Assembly (NCBI GenBank): GCA_963628435.1
Contig: CAVGEY010000005.1
Location: 41,397-105,396 of the forward strand
Source of the DNA: CAKSQF01 sp963628435
GTDB taxonomy: Bacteria; Bacillota; Clostridia; Oscillospirales; CAG-272
Reading direction: 5' to 3'
DNA length: 64,000 bases
Shown piece by piece: positions 41,861-51,327 of this stretch. A program made the position numbers and the translations under genes. Below the pieces are notes generated by a model. It had not been told where the DNA came from, did no database searches, and worked only from the letters and a program-made list of their open reading frames with translations. Position 1 is the stretch's first letter, and each line of letters opens with the position of its first letter.

Positions 41861-42622
41861 TTAACGTATTTTAAGCCAGATTTTCATAACAAGACTGTGT
41901 GGAAGCAGCTTCGACATAAGACGTGCAAGTTTGATTCTCACCCCGTAAACCGAAACATCTTTCCCGCGCGCCGAGTCGGACAATGCAAGCCTTACAACAT
42001 CACGCGGCTGATACATGGGGCTGAAGTTTCTGCATGCCGTCGGATCTCCCGATTTTTCGGCAACCGAGAAAAACTCGGTTGCGACATATCCGGGGCAGAC
42101 GGTTGTAACCGATACACCTTTCGGAGCAAGCTCAAGATTGAGAGCCCGTCCGAAATGAAGAACAAATGCTTTTGTCGATGCGTATATGTTGAACTCGGGA
42201 AGAGGCTGAAATGACGATTGAGATCCCATCAAAATAATGCGGGAGCCTTTTTTCAGATAGGGAAGTGCGCAGCGTACGGTACGCATAAGACCGAGAATAT
42301 TGACATAAACCTCCGCCTCCATGTCCGATTCGCTGTTGTTTGCAAATGATCCGTATTTTCCGAAACCGGCCGCCGCGATAAGTAAATCGATCTTATCGAT
42401 TTTGTCGCCGTTCAGTCGTTCCGTTATTGCATTGAACGAGTTTTCCGAAGATAAATCGGCGGTAACCGGAATAATAATATCACCGAATTCGTCTTTCAGT
42501 TCGTTAAGACGGCTCTCTCTGCGCGCCACACAGTAGATTTTTTCGTATCCCGCGCCGGCGATTTGTCTGACGAATTCGCGTCCGATGCCGGATGACGCAC
42601 CTGTAATAAAGGCTGTTTTCAT
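41861..42622 (-). CDS. short-chain dehydrogenase/reductase
   Basis: 253 residues, classical SDR. TGASSGIG at 7-14 binds NAD(P); NAAG is replaced by IAAAGFG; Ser in MGSQSSF and YASTK give the catalytic Ser-Tyr-Lys. The closest general group is YqjQ/DltE-like. The substrate is not known. A hydrophobic C-terminal third may allow membrane contact. Single gene with its own promoter. Confidence 0.9.
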   Translation of the reverse strand: MKTAFITGASSGIGREFVRQIAGAGYEKIYCVARRESRLNELKDEFGDIIIPVTADLSSENSFNAITERLNGDKIDKIDLLIAAAGFGKYGSFANNSESDMEAEVYVNILGLMRTVRCALPYLKKGSRIILMGSQSSFQPLPEFNIYASTKAFVLHFGRALNLELAPKGVSVTTVCPGYVATEFFSVAEKSGDPTACRNFSPMYQPRDVVRLALSDSARGKDVSVYGVRIKLARLMSKLLPHSLVMKIWLKIR

Positions 42623-42664
42623 ATTGCCAAGCTCCTTTTTGCAATTTTAATCTCATCGGTAAAA

Positions 42665-42693
42665 ATTTTAGCATTTTTTTGTTCGTATGTCAA
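42665..42693 (-). promoter_or_regulatory. promoter of the SDR gene
   Basis: Minus strand TTGACA (42693-42688) and TAAAAT (42670-42665), spacer 17. Confidence 0.85.
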
Positions 42694-42763
42694 TAGAAAA
42701 TCATCGAATGAGGGCAGATACGCAGCTTTAAGCGTAAATGTCCGATTTTTTTCGGTAAAACAC

Positions 42764-42792
42764 TTGACAAAAGCGAAAATTTATGATATATT
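42764..42792 (+). promoter_or_regulatory. promoter of ylxM-ffh
   Basis: TTGACA (42764-42769) and TATATT (42787-42792), spacer 17. Confidence 0.86.
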
Positions 42793-42815
42793 CTGTAAAG
42801 CAGTCTGCTTTACAG
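42793..42815. promoter_or_regulatory. palindrome over the ylxM transcription start
   Basis: CTGTAAAGCA (42793-42802) and TGCTTTACAG (42806-42815) are perfect complements around GTC. It directly follows the -10 box and ends where the ribosome site AGGGAG begins. An operator over +1 or an RNA hairpin. Confidence 0.65.
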
Positions 42816-42827
42816 GGAGATGCGAGT

Positions 42828-43193
42828 ATGCGAGAAGATACAGAAAAGACGGATGAAAAAAACAGCAGAGTTTATTATTCGATTCTGCTTGAATTTTACG
42901 GAAATCTTCTTACCGAGCGTCAAAGGGAAATCATCGCTTATTCACTTGATGAGGACTTGTCACTCTCCGAAATTTCCGAGCTTACCGGAATTACGAGACA
43001 GGGTGTGCGCGATTCAATAGGAAAGGCCGAGGAACGTCTTTCTTATTATGAAGAGAAACTCGGAATGTATGCTGCGTTTAAGGAACGACAAATAATCGGC
43101 GAAAAGCTGTGTGAGCTTTTGCGAAAAAAAGAAGCCGATGAAGAGACTGCGATTTCACTTGTAAGAAAATTATGCGGCGACCAGAACTTATAA
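42828..43193 (+). CDS. ylxM: YlxM family DNA-binding protein (UPF0122)
   Basis: 121 residues with a sigma-factor-like helix-turn-helix: YGNLLTERQREIIAYSLDED then LSEISELTGITRQGVRDSI. Family members are nearly always paired with ffh and are thought to tune SRP production or function. AGGGAGA lies about eight bases before the ATG at 42828. It is 12 bp from ffh. The palindrome over its transcription start suggests possible self-control. Confidence 0.92.
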   Translation: MREDTEKTDEKNSRVYYSILLEFYGNLLTERQREIIAYSLDEDLSLSEISELTGITRQGVRDSIGKAEERLSYYEEKLGMYAAFKERQIIGEKLCELLRKKEADEETAISLVRKLCGDQNL

Positions 43194-43205
43194 GGAGACG
43201 AATAT

Positions 43206-44543
43206 ATGTTTGAAGGTCTCGTGGAACGTATGAACGAAGCGTTCAAAAAGTTCCGCAATAAAGGCAAATTAACCGAAGCCGATGTCAAAATGGGAATGAG
43301 AGAAATAAAACTCGCACTTCTCGAAGCCGATGTCAACTATAAAGTCGTCAAAGATTTTATTGCTTCGGTCAGCGAACGCGCTGTCGGCTCGCAGGTGCTC
43401 GAAAGCCTGATGCCGGCACAGCAGATTGTAAAAATCGTAAATGAAGAACTCACCTCGCTTATGGGAGGCAGCGCATCAAAACTCGAAATCGCCTCCAATC
43501 CGCCGACGGTCATTATGATGTGCGGACTTCAGGGCGCGGGCAAAACGACACATGCGGGGAAACTCGCGGCTATGATGAAGAAACAGGGAAAACATCCGCT
43601 TCTTGTTGCCTGCGATGTCTACCGTCCCGCGGCGATAAAACAGCTTGAAATCGTAGCCGAAAAAATCGGCGTACCCTGCTTCTCACTCGGCGACGGAACC
43701 GATCCGGTGAAAATCGCGAAAGAAGGGGTAAACTATGCGAAGAAGAACGGGTGCGACATCGTTTTCATCGATACTGCGGGCAGACTGCATGTCGATGAAG
43801 ATATGATGAAAGAACTCGTCAGAATCAAAGATGAAGTTCACCCGACCGAAATTCTCCTGACCGTCGACGCCATGCTCGGACAGGATGCGGTGAATGTCGC
43901 CGAGACCTTCAACGATATGCTTGATATCACAGGTGTCGTACTGACAAAACTTGACGGAGATACGAGAGGCGGCGCGGCACTGTCTGTGCGCTATGTTACA
44001 GGTAAACCGATTAAATTTGTCGGTGTCGGCGAAAAGATGGATGCGATTGAGCCGTTTTATCCCGACCGTATGGCTTCCCGAATGCTCGGAATGGGAGACG
44101 TCCTTTCTCTTATCGAAAAAGCCGAACAGCAGTATGATGAGAAAAAGGCCAAAGAACTCGAGAAAAAAATCCGTGAATCAACCTTTACACTTGACGATTA
44201 CCTCGAACAGTTCCAGCAGATAAAAAATATGGGGAGCATGGAGCAGCTCATCGGTATGATACCCGGCGTAAAAGCATCGGCACTTAAAAATGCGCAGATA
44301 GACGAAAAACAGATAGCGCACATGGAAGCGATAATCAAATCAATGACGCCGGAAGAACGTACAAAACCATCGATTATCGGCTCCTCGCGCAAGAAAAGAA
44401 TTGCGGCGGGAAGCGGCAGAGGTGTCGAAGAAGTCAATAAACTTCTGAAACAGTATGAGCAGACCAATCAGATGATGAAGCAGCTCACAAAAATGAGCAG
44501 CGGAAAAAAAGGCGGAAAAATGAAAATTCCGTTCGGAATGTAA
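43206..44543 (+). CDS. ffh: signal recognition particle protein
   Basis: 445 residues. N domain (1-85), G domain with GLQGAGKTT (107-115), DTAGR, TKLDGDTRGG, and a Met-rich M domain (about 300-440) that binds SRP RNA and signal peptides. All GTPase motifs are intact. It delivers nascent membrane proteins to FtsY. AAGGAG precedes the ATG. The SRP RNA gene is not in this window. Confidence 0.98.
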   Translation: MFEGLVERMNEAFKKFRNKGKLTEADVKMGMREIKLALLEADVNYKVVKDFIASVSERAVGSQVLESLMPAQQIVKIVNEELTSLMGGSASKLEIASNPPTVIMMCGLQGAGKTTHAGKLAAMMKKQGKHPLLVACDVYRPAAIKQLEIVAEKIGVPCFSLGDGTDPVKIAKEGVNYAKKNGCDIVFIDTAGRLHVDEDMMKELVRIKDEVHPTEILLTVDAMLGQDAVNVAETFNDMLDITGVVLTKLDGDTRGGAALSVRYVTGKPIKFVGVGEKMDAIEPFYPDRMASRMLGMGDVLSLIEKAEQQYDEKKAKELEKKIRESTFTLDDYLEQFQQIKNMGSMEQLIGMIPGVKASALKNAQIDEKQIAHMEAIIKSMTPEERTKPSIIGSSRKKRIAAGSGRGVEEVNKLLKQYEQTNQMMKQLTKMSSGKKGGKMKIPFGM

Positions 44544-44620
44544 ACTTCGGTTATTTTATGCTTGATTAGGGCAGATAACATATAAACAAAAATGTACAAA
44601 TTATTTTGGAGGAAGAAAAA

Positions 44621-44866
44621 ATGGCAGTTAAAATCAGACTTAAGAGAGTCGGCGCAAAGAAGGCACCCTTCTATCATGTTGTTATAGCCGATTCACGTTC
44701 ACCCCGCGACGGTAAATTCATCGAGCAGATCGGTACATACAACCCTCTTACCGATCCCGCACAGATAAATATCGATGCCGAGAAAGCCGAAAGGTGGCTT
44801 AAGAACGGCGCACAGCCTACCGAAACAGTTAAGGCATTGCTGAAGAAAACAGAAATCCTTAAGTAA
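44621..44866 (+). CDS. rpsP: 30S ribosomal protein S16
   Basis: 81 residues, normal length, with MAVKIRLKRVGAKKAPFYHV and ADSRSPRDGKFIEQIGTYNP. GGAGG about eleven bases before the ATG at 44621; an upstream ATG at 44606 is part of the ribosome site. It binds 16S rRNA early in assembly. Lies between ffh and khpA. Confidence 0.98.
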   Translation: MAVKIRLKRVGAKKAPFYHVVIADSRSPRDGKFIEQIGTYNPLTDPAQINIDAEKAERWLKNGAQPTETVKALLKKTEILK

Positions 44867-44899
44867 GGATCTCCGACATAATTTGACGGAGGTACTGAA

Positions 44900-45145
44900 A
44901 TGACCGATTTGAAACAAATCTTGACCGATATCGCGGGAGGACTTGTCGACTCGCCTGATGATGTCACTGTTACCGTTTCCGAAGAGGACGGCGATGATAT
45001 CACACTTGAGCTCAGTGTATCCGAAAATGATATGGGTAAAGTTATCGGACGTCATGGCAGAATCGCAAAAGCGATTCGTACTGTGATGAAAGCGGCAGCG
45101 AATGCCGAAGGGAAGAGAGTCAAGGTTGATATAATCGACCGCTGA
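44900..45145 (+). CDS. khpA: KH domain RNA-binding protein KhpA
   Basis: 81 residues with the KH core VIGRHGRIAKAIRTVM. KhpA partners with KhpB/Jag in RNA binding and cell elongation control. ACGGAGGT stands before the ATG. In many Firmicutes rimM, trmD and rplS follow at this point; here a terminator closes the operon right after khpA. Confidence 0.95.
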   Translation: MTDLKQILTDIAGGLVDSPDDVTVTVSEEDGDDITLELSVSENDMGKVIGRHGRIAKAIRTVMKAAANAEGKRVKVDIIDR

Positions 45146-45161
45146 CCTTTACTGTAATATC

Positions 45162-45212
45162 AAAAAGCCATTCGACCTGCAATTTTTTATTGCAGACCGA
45201 ATGGCTTTTGTT
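45162..45212 (+). terminator. terminator of ylxM-ffh-rpsP-khpA
   Basis: A 21 bp stem with two adjacent mismatches (AAAAGCCATTCG... and complement), loop TTTTTT, followed by T-rich sequence. Also faces the convergent tgt gene. Confidence 0.9.
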
Positions 45213-45227
45213 TGCTTTTTTGGCTTT

Positions 45228-46373
45228 TTATTCAATGCGTTCGGCAAGCCTGTTGACATATTTGTGATAGAAAGATTCAAAATATCCGCCGTCAAGCGCC
45301 TCTCTGATTTTTGCCATTAGTTCGTTGTAGAAATAGAGATTGTGCATAACGCAAAGCCGCATTCCGAGCATTTCATCGGCCTTAAGAAGATGTCTTATGT
45401 ATGCTCTGCTGTATCGTTTGCATACCGGACATCCGCAAGTTTTTGATATCGGATCACTGTCAAGCATAAATCTTCTGTTGAGGATTGTCAGCTTGCCTTC
45501 CCAGGTAAACAGATTGCCGTGACGGGCATTTCTTGATGGCATTACACAGTCGAAAAAGTCAACTCCTCTGTAAACACCTTCAAGTATGTTTTGCGGGGTG
45601 CCGACACCCATCAGATAACGCGGCTTGTCAACGGGCATGTGCGGATCGAGCGCCTCTATTATTCGGTACATTTCTTCGGCCTCTTCGCCAACCGCAAGTC
45701 CTCCGATGGCATATCCGTCAAGATCGAGTTCTGCGATTGCATCCATGTGCCATGTGCGAATGTCCTCGTATGTTGATCCCTGATTGATGCCGAAAAGCAT
45801 TTGATTCGGGTTTACCGTTCCTTCGAGCGAGTTCAGACGCGCCATTTCCTCCTTGCAGCGTCCGAGCCAGCGCAGAGTGCGTTCGCATGATGCTTTTACA
45901 TATTTGTATTCGGCGGGATTTTCAATACACTCATCGAATGCCATGGCGATTGTCGAGCCGAGATTCGACTGTATCTGCATAGACTGTTCGGGTCCCATAA
46001 AAATTCGCGCACCGTCTATGTGTGAGTTGAAATAGACACCTTCTTCTTTTATTTTGCGCAGTTTTGCAAGAGAAAAGACCTGAAATCCACCCGAATCGGT
46101 TAAAATAGGACGATCCCAGTTCATGAATTTGTGAAGACCGCCCAGCTCTTTTATGACCTTGTCGCCCGGTCGTATGTGCAGGTGATATGTGTTTGAAAGT
46201 TCAACCTGACATCCGAGCTCTCTGAGATCGAATGCCGAAACACCGCCTCTGATGGCGGCACATGTGCCGACATTCATAAAAACGGGCGTTTCGATAGTGC
46301 CGTGTACCGTTTCCATTCGCCCGCGTCTTGCGTGACCTTCTTTTTTAATCAGTGTAAATTTTGACATTTTCAT
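45228..46373 (-). CDS. tgt: queuine tRNA-ribosyltransferase
   Basis: 381 residues, full length. Nucleophile/base Asp residues in LTDSGGFQVFSL and FDCVMPSRNARHG, Zn ligands CxCxxC in KTCGCPVCKRYSRAYIRHL. It exchanges G34 for preQ1 or queuine in GUN tRNAs. Two ATGs at 46373 and 46367 are possible. The ribosome site AAGGAG is 26 bases before the first, with a 7 bp hairpin between them. Queuosine synthesis genes are not in this window. Confidence 0.97.
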   Translation of the reverse strand: MKMSKFTLIKKEGHARRGRMETVHGTIETPVFMNVGTCAAIRGGVSAFDLRELGCQVELSNTYHLHIRPGDKVIKELGGLHKFMNWDRPILTDSGGFQVFSLAKLRKIKEEGVYFNSHIDGARIFMGPEQSMQIQSNLGSTIAMAFDECIENPAEYKYVKASCERTLRWLGRCKEEMARLNSLEGTVNPNQMLFGINQGSTYEDIRTWHMDAIAELDLDGYAIGGLAVGEEAEEMYRIIEALDPHMPVDKPRYLMGVGTPQNILEGVYRGVDFFDCVMPSRNARHGNLFTWEGKLTILNRRFMLDSDPISKTCGCPVCKRYSRAYIRHLLKADEMLGMRLCVMHNLYFYNELMAKIREALDGGYFESFYHKYVNRLAERIE

Positions 46374-46376
46374 CTT

Positions 46377-46405
46377 GCCGCACAGAACAGGTGCGGCATC
46401 TCCTT
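46377..46405 (-). promoter_or_regulatory. ribosome site separated from the tgt start by a hairpin
   Basis: On the minus strand AAGGAG (46405-46400) is followed by GCCGCAC (46397-46391), loop CTGTTCT, GTGCGGC (46383-46377), then AAG and the ATG. If the hairpin forms, the effective spacing is about five bases. Confidence 0.6.
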
Positions 46406-46489
46406 TTTTATTTTCGGCATGTGCAAACCGTCACCAAAACGGCGCTTCATGCTTATTGACTCTCTCGAATTTTCGATAGCATTTGTCTG

Positions 46490-48610
46490 TTAAATGCGTT
46501 TGAAAAGATGTTCTATCTCGTGCTTTGAAAGCTCGATTGCAACCGGTCTGCCGTGCGGACAGCAGATGATTTCGGGAATGCTTTTCAGTGTGCGTACAAC
46601 CCATTCCATGTTTTCATCTGTATCATACTGACCGGCTTTTATTGCCGCCTTGCAGGATCCCTGATAAAGCGCCTCCTCGAAAAAACTGTCTTTTGTCGAT
46701 TCGATGTCGCCCGTGCCTTCGGCAAGCCTTCCGGTCAGCGTCTCCATCATCGTTTTAGCACGTTCTCCGTCAAGAATTGATGGTATCGCGGTAATTTTTA
46801 TCTGCTTTTCATCGATTTCGAAAAGAAAACCTGCTTTTTCGATTTTTTCGCGGTATGCCTCCGCAGCATCGCATTCTTCGGGCGTGAGCCTCAGTTCTAT
46901 CGGAATGAGAAGAAGTTGACTTCCGCTGTTTTTGACATTTTGCGCCTGCATGTTCTTTTTCATCTGTTCAAACAGAATCCGTTCATGCGCCGCATGTTTG
47001 TCTATAATCATTACTTTTCCGTTTGTCTCGACAAATATGTATGTTCTGAACGCAACTCCGATTATTCGGAAATCATCGGCCGCACTGCTGCTGTCGACAG
47101 GTGCGGTAAGGCTGAAACTGTATTTTCCCTCGGATGCCGAAGGATTGTTTTCGGCAATATTTTTTGTATCTGCCTTTTTGTTTTCTTCGATTGTCACACC
47201 ACCGTCAAACCCGAAATCGGAAACAAAACCCGAATTTCGGTCATCCCGACTGTTGTCGAAACATCCCGAGTAAAGCGAATTAAGGTCGAGCTTTTCAGCC
47301 GATTGCCGATTTTCCGGATTTTTTTCTGATTTGTATTCACGCGAATATCGTTCGGGAGGAGCATCATCGTCCGACGGAAGCGGGGGAGTCGCTTCGGATA
47401 TCATTTTATAAAAATCGGCTGCCGATTCACCGCTCTTTTTCTCGCCGCCCGATAAGTCTTCAGTAATATCGGAATCGGTCGATGTATCGAATATCTGTGT
47501 CTGAGTCAGCTCTTTGGCTTTGGCATCCGATATTTTGTCGTATACCGGTACAAATGCGTTGTATATGCTGCGCTGTTCGTCTGTTATCTGACATGGATCG
47601 AACATGACCTGCGGTCTTTCGGTTGCCTGCATAAGAGCATTTCTGACCGCGCAGAATATGCTGTCGAAAACAATACGCTCGTTTGAAAATTTGACTTCCA
47701 TTTTCGTCGGATGCACATTTACATCGACGAATGTCGGGTGAATGTAGATGTAAAGAACCGCGCATGGAAATTTTCCCACTTCAATGTAGCTTTCAAAAGC
47801 CTGCTCCAGGGCGGCGGTCGCCGTTTTAGACCTTACATATCTTCCGTTTATGAAAAAATTCTGATAATTTCTGTTTGCCCGTACATTGTCGGGCCTGCCG
47901 ATGTAACCGTTTACCTCGATTCCGTCGGTCATAGAATCCACTTCGATAAGTTTTGAAGCGAAATCGCGTCCGAGTATCTCATAGACTGCCGATATGATTT
48001 TCGAATCGCCGGCGGTACAGAATTTAATATTTCCGTCAATAATGAGTTTGAATGATATATCGGGCCGCGACAGCGCGATTTTCTCGACGACAGCCGCTAC
48101 CGCCATTGCTTCGGATTGGTCTTTTTTCAGAAATTTCCGCCTTGCGGGGACATTGGCGAATAAATCTTCGACGATTACCGTTGTTCCGTTTCGGCATCCC
48201 ACTTCGGATAAATCCGTTATTTTTCCGTTTTCACTGCAAAGCAGACTGCCGAGCGAATCGCACTCTCTTTTCGTCATTATGCGCATTGTCGAAACAGATG
48301 AAATCGCCGCAAGCGCTTCTCCTCTGAATCCGAGAGTCGTTATTCCGTCAAGATCACTCGCACAGCTGATCTTTGATGTGGCATGTCTTCTGATTGAAAT
48401 AGGAAGGTCGTCTGCACTCATGCCGCATCCGTTGTCGGATACACGAATAAATGTGATGCCGCCCCTTTTTATCTCGACGGTTATTTCTGTTGCTTCGGCG
48501 TCAATGGCATTTTCAAGCAGTTCTTTAACCGCCGATGCGGGACGTTCCACAACCTCGCCCGCAGCAATAAGATTGGCAACCTGAAAATCAAGCTGATTTA
48601 TTTTTCCCAC
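46490..48610 (-). CDS. mutL: DNA mismatch repair protein MutL
   Basis: 706 residues. N-terminal GHKL ATPase with ENAIDAEAT, DNGCGM and GFRGEAL; a variable acidic linker (about 345-500); C-terminal dimerisation/endonuclease domain with DKHAAHERILFEQM (the DQHAxxE motif with Lys for Gln) and SCKAAIKAGQ. I take the GTG at 48610 as start: it gives the canonical MGKINQLD beginning and has AAGGGGG ahead. An ATG at 48646 overlaps the mutS stop. MutL nicks the new strand after MutS finds a mismatch. Confidence 0.96.
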   Translation of the reverse strand: MGKINQLDFQVANLIAAGEVVERPASAVKELLENAIDAEATEITVEIKRGGITFIRVSDNGCGMSADDLPISIRRHATSKISCASDLDGITTLGFRGEALAAISSVSTMRIMTKRECDSLGSLLCSENGKITDLSEVGCRNGTTVIVEDLFANVPARRKFLKKDQSEAMAVAAVVEKIALSRPDISFKLIIDGNIKFCTAGDSKIISAVYEILGRDFASKLIEVDSMTDGIEVNGYIGRPDNVRANRNYQNFFINGRYVRSKTATAALEQAFESYIEVGKFPCAVLYIYIHPTFVDVNVHPTKMEVKFSNERIVFDSIFCAVRNALMQATERPQVMFDPCQITDEQRSIYNAFVPVYDKISDAKAKELTQTQIFDTSTDSDITEDLSGGEKKSGESAADFYKMISEATPPLPSDDDAPPERYSREYKSEKNPENRQSAEKLDLNSLYSGCFDNSRDDRNSGFVSDFGFDGGVTIEENKKADTKNIAENNPSASEGKYSFSLTAPVDSSSAADDFRIIGVAFRTYIFVETNGKVMIIDKHAAHERILFEQMKKNMQAQNVKNSGSQLLLIPIELRLTPEECDAAEAYREKIEKAGFLFEIDEKQIKITAIPSILDGERAKTMMETLTGRLAEGTGDIESTKDSFFEEALYQGSCKAAIKAGQYDTDENMEWVVRTLKSIPEIICCPHGRPVAIELSKHEIEHLFKRI

Positions 48611-48645
48611 AGATTTCCCCCTTAAAAGATTAAAAACGACATTCA

Positions 48646-51228
48646 CTATCCGAGCAGTTTTTTCAGATCCCAGATAATATTCAGCGCCTCAATAGGTGTC
48701 AGCGTGTTAACATCGAGCATTTTTATTTTATCCCTGATTTCATTTGATATGCAGTCCTCGATTGACAGATTTTCCGGAGAGTCATCTTTCTTTTGCGTCT
48801 TCTGTATCGGCACCGCTGATTGCTCTTCAAGAGACGAAAGTATTTCTCTCGCCCGTTTCAAAACTTCTTTCGGGATGCCGGCAAGCGCCGCTACCTCTAT
48901 TCCGTAACTGTCATCGGCGGCGCCCCTGATAATTTTTCTCAGGAAAACAACCCCGTCTCCCTTTTTCTTCGCGGCGATGTGGTAGTTCACAACTCCCTCG
49001 TGTGTCGATTCGAGATCGGTAAGTTCATGATAGTGGGTTGCAAATAAAACACGTGAACCGAGTTTTTTCCCTACACTGTATTCGGCAACGGCACGCGCAA
49101 TCGACATTCCGTCAAATGTTGATGTACCCCGTCCTACCTCATCGTAAATGATAAGCGAACGTTTTGTGGCATTTTTGAGAATGTTCGCAACCTCAACCAT
49201 TTCAAGCATAAAGGTCGACTGACCGGACGCAAGATCGTCTGATGCTCCGATTCTTGTAAACAGCTTGTCGACAATTCCGATTCGTGCCGATTTTGCGGGA
49301 ACAAAACTTCCGATTTGCGCCATAACCGTAATAAGTGCGACCTGACGCATGTATGTTGATTTGCCCGCCATGTTCGGACCGGTGATAAGCAGCAGACGGT
49401 TTCTTTCGGTATCGAGAAGGGTATCATTCGGAACAAAAACCTCGTCTGTCAGCTGTTCGACAACAGGATGCCGTCCGTCTTTGATTTCGGTGGTAAATCC
49501 GATATCGACTTCGGGACAAACATACGAATTTCTTACCGCCACATTCGCGAGCGACTGATATATATCGATTTCGGCGATGATTTCGGCAGATCTTTGAATT
49601 CGTTTTACGTTTTTCGTGAGATGCTCTTTTATTTTCGTGAAAATATCATACTCAATGGCGCATATCTTGTCGGATGCGCCGAGTATGGTCGATTCGAGCT
49701 TTTTCAATTCATCGGTGATGTATCTTTCACCTGTTGTAAGTGTCTGTTTGCGTATCCATTCTTTCGGAACGTCGGGAATCGATGCCTTTGAAACTTCGAT
49801 GTAGTAGCCGAATACACGGTTGTACCCGATTTTCATGTTTTTGATGTTGTGCGCGGCTTTTTCGCGAGCCTCTATTTCATCAAGATATTTCTTGCTGTTT
49901 GTCAGTACATCGCGCAGCTTGTCGAGCTCATCGTTTACTCCCGATGAGATAAACCCACCCTCTCTGACCGAAAAAGGCGGATCTTCGACAATCGAATTGT
50001 TCAGTAGTTCGCAGATGTCGGTAAGCGTGTCGAAATTATCGAATAAATAAGAAATACGTTCGCTTCTGCAGCATCCGAGAAGCCTTGACAGTTCGGGAAA
50101 AGCCGAAACCGTATTTGCTATCGCACGCAGATCTTTTGCGTTTGCCGTGCCGTATATGACTTTTGTCATAAGACGCTCAAGATCGAGAACACCACGAAGC
50201 GCTTCGGAGATTCCGTCACGCAGAACATACTCGTTAACAAGTTCCTCAACCGCTTTCTGACGCTTAAAAATAACCGATGCACTCATTTGCGGCTGTTCAA
50301 TCCACTTTCTCAGCATGCGGGCACCTGCGGCGGTTTTGGTTTTGTCGAGAACCCAGAGCAGGGAACCGCGCTTTTCGCCCGAACGCATTGATTCGCAAAG
50401 TTCAAGAGAACGTCTTGTTGAGCTGTCTATTTCCATAAACTGTCCCGATTCGTAAAAAATCGGTGCTTTGAGATATGACATATCGGTTTTCTGCGTTTCC
50501 GCTATATATCCCACAAGCGCGCCTGCGGCACAAATAAGTTCGGATGATACCGACTTAATGTCTTGATCGGTCATGCCGAGAAGATTCATAAGCATGTTGC
50601 GGCAGGTAATCGGAAGAAAACGGTCCGATTCACAGGCTTTTATTACGGCATGAAGCCTTGATGTCAGAAAATCATATAACGGCTGATCTGCGGGAAGTTC
50701 TGTATTTATCAGTACCTCTTTCGGCATATAAACCGAAAGTTCGTTGATGAGCGCCGAATTGAAATTGTCAACTGAAGTTGCCCTGATTTCGCCGGTCGAT
50801 ACATCCGAAAAACAAACCGATGCACGCGAATCGGCAATAAAAATTGCCGCAAGATAGTTGTTTTTGCCGTCCGAGAGCTGATTCATGTCGGTAACCGTTC
50901 CGGGTGTTATAACACGGACAACGTCACGCTTTACAAGACCTTTCGCAAGTGCGGGATCCTCCATCTGTTCGCATATAACGACGCTGTATCCCTTTTCTGT
51001 CAGCTTTGCGATATAACTGTCGGAACTGTGAAATGGTACGCCGCACATCGGCGCACGTTCAACATCTCCGCACTGCTTTCCGGTTAAGGTTAAGTCAAGC
51101 TCACGCGAAACAAGTTTTGCATCATCGTAAAACATTTCGTAAAAATCGCCGAGTCTGAAAAAGAGAATGGCATCGGGATATTCTTTTTTTATTTCAAGAT
51201 ACTGCTGCATCATCGGCGATAGTGCCAT
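48646..51228 (-). CDS. mutS: DNA mismatch repair protein MutS
   Basis: 860 residues with all five domains: mismatch-binding start with the Phe-x-Glu motif in LGDFYEMF (about 26-33), connector, lever/clamp, and ATPase with GPNMAGKST (about 615-625) and YDEVGRGTSTFDG. AGAGGTTAATTAA precedes the ATG. Forms an operon with mutL and probably tgt. Confidence 0.98.
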   Translation of the reverse strand: MALSPMMQQYLEIKKEYPDAILFFRLGDFYEMFYDDAKLVSRELDLTLTGKQCGDVERAPMCGVPFHSSDSYIAKLTEKGYSVVICEQMEDPALAKGLVKRDVVRVITPGTVTDMNQLSDGKNNYLAAIFIADSRASVCFSDVSTGEIRATSVDNFNSALINELSVYMPKEVLINTELPADQPLYDFLTSRLHAVIKACESDRFLPITCRNMLMNLLGMTDQDIKSVSSELICAAGALVGYIAETQKTDMSYLKAPIFYESGQFMEIDSSTRRSLELCESMRSGEKRGSLLWVLDKTKTAAGARMLRKWIEQPQMSASVIFKRQKAVEELVNEYVLRDGISEALRGVLDLERLMTKVIYGTANAKDLRAIANTVSAFPELSRLLGCCRSERISYLFDNFDTLTDICELLNNSIVEDPPFSVREGGFISSGVNDELDKLRDVLTNSKKYLDEIEAREKAAHNIKNMKIGYNRVFGYYIEVSKASIPDVPKEWIRKQTLTTGERYITDELKKLESTILGASDKICAIEYDIFTKIKEHLTKNVKRIQRSAEIIAEIDIYQSLANVAVRNSYVCPEVDIGFTTEIKDGRHPVVEQLTDEVFVPNDTLLDTERNRLLLITGPNMAGKSTYMRQVALITVMAQIGSFVPAKSARIGIVDKLFTRIGASDDLASGQSTFMLEMVEVANILKNATKRSLIIYDEVGRGTSTFDGMSIARAVAEYSVGKKLGSRVLFATHYHELTDLESTHEGVVNYHIAAKKKGDGVVFLRKIIRGAADDSYGIEVAALAGIPKEVLKRAREILSSLEEQSAVPIQKTQKKDDSPENLSIEDCISNEIRDKIKMLDVNTLTPIEALNIIWDLKKLLG

Positions 51229-51277
51229 TTAATTAACCTCTCTGTACTTTCTGCTCATGCATTATGTAAGACAAGAA

Positions 51278-51313
51278 GTCGGACGGCGGAAAACTCCGCC
51301 GTGTCCGACTGCT
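51278..51313. terminator. hairpin between the Gfo/Idh gene and mutS
   Basis: AGTCGGA...CGGCGG pairs with CCGCCGTCCGACT with a two-base bulge. On the minus strand, where it follows the Gfo/Idh stop, the T-run is poor; on the plus strand TTTTTT follows a few bases later. Confidence 0.55.
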
Positions 51314-51327
51314 TCAGCTGTTTTTTA

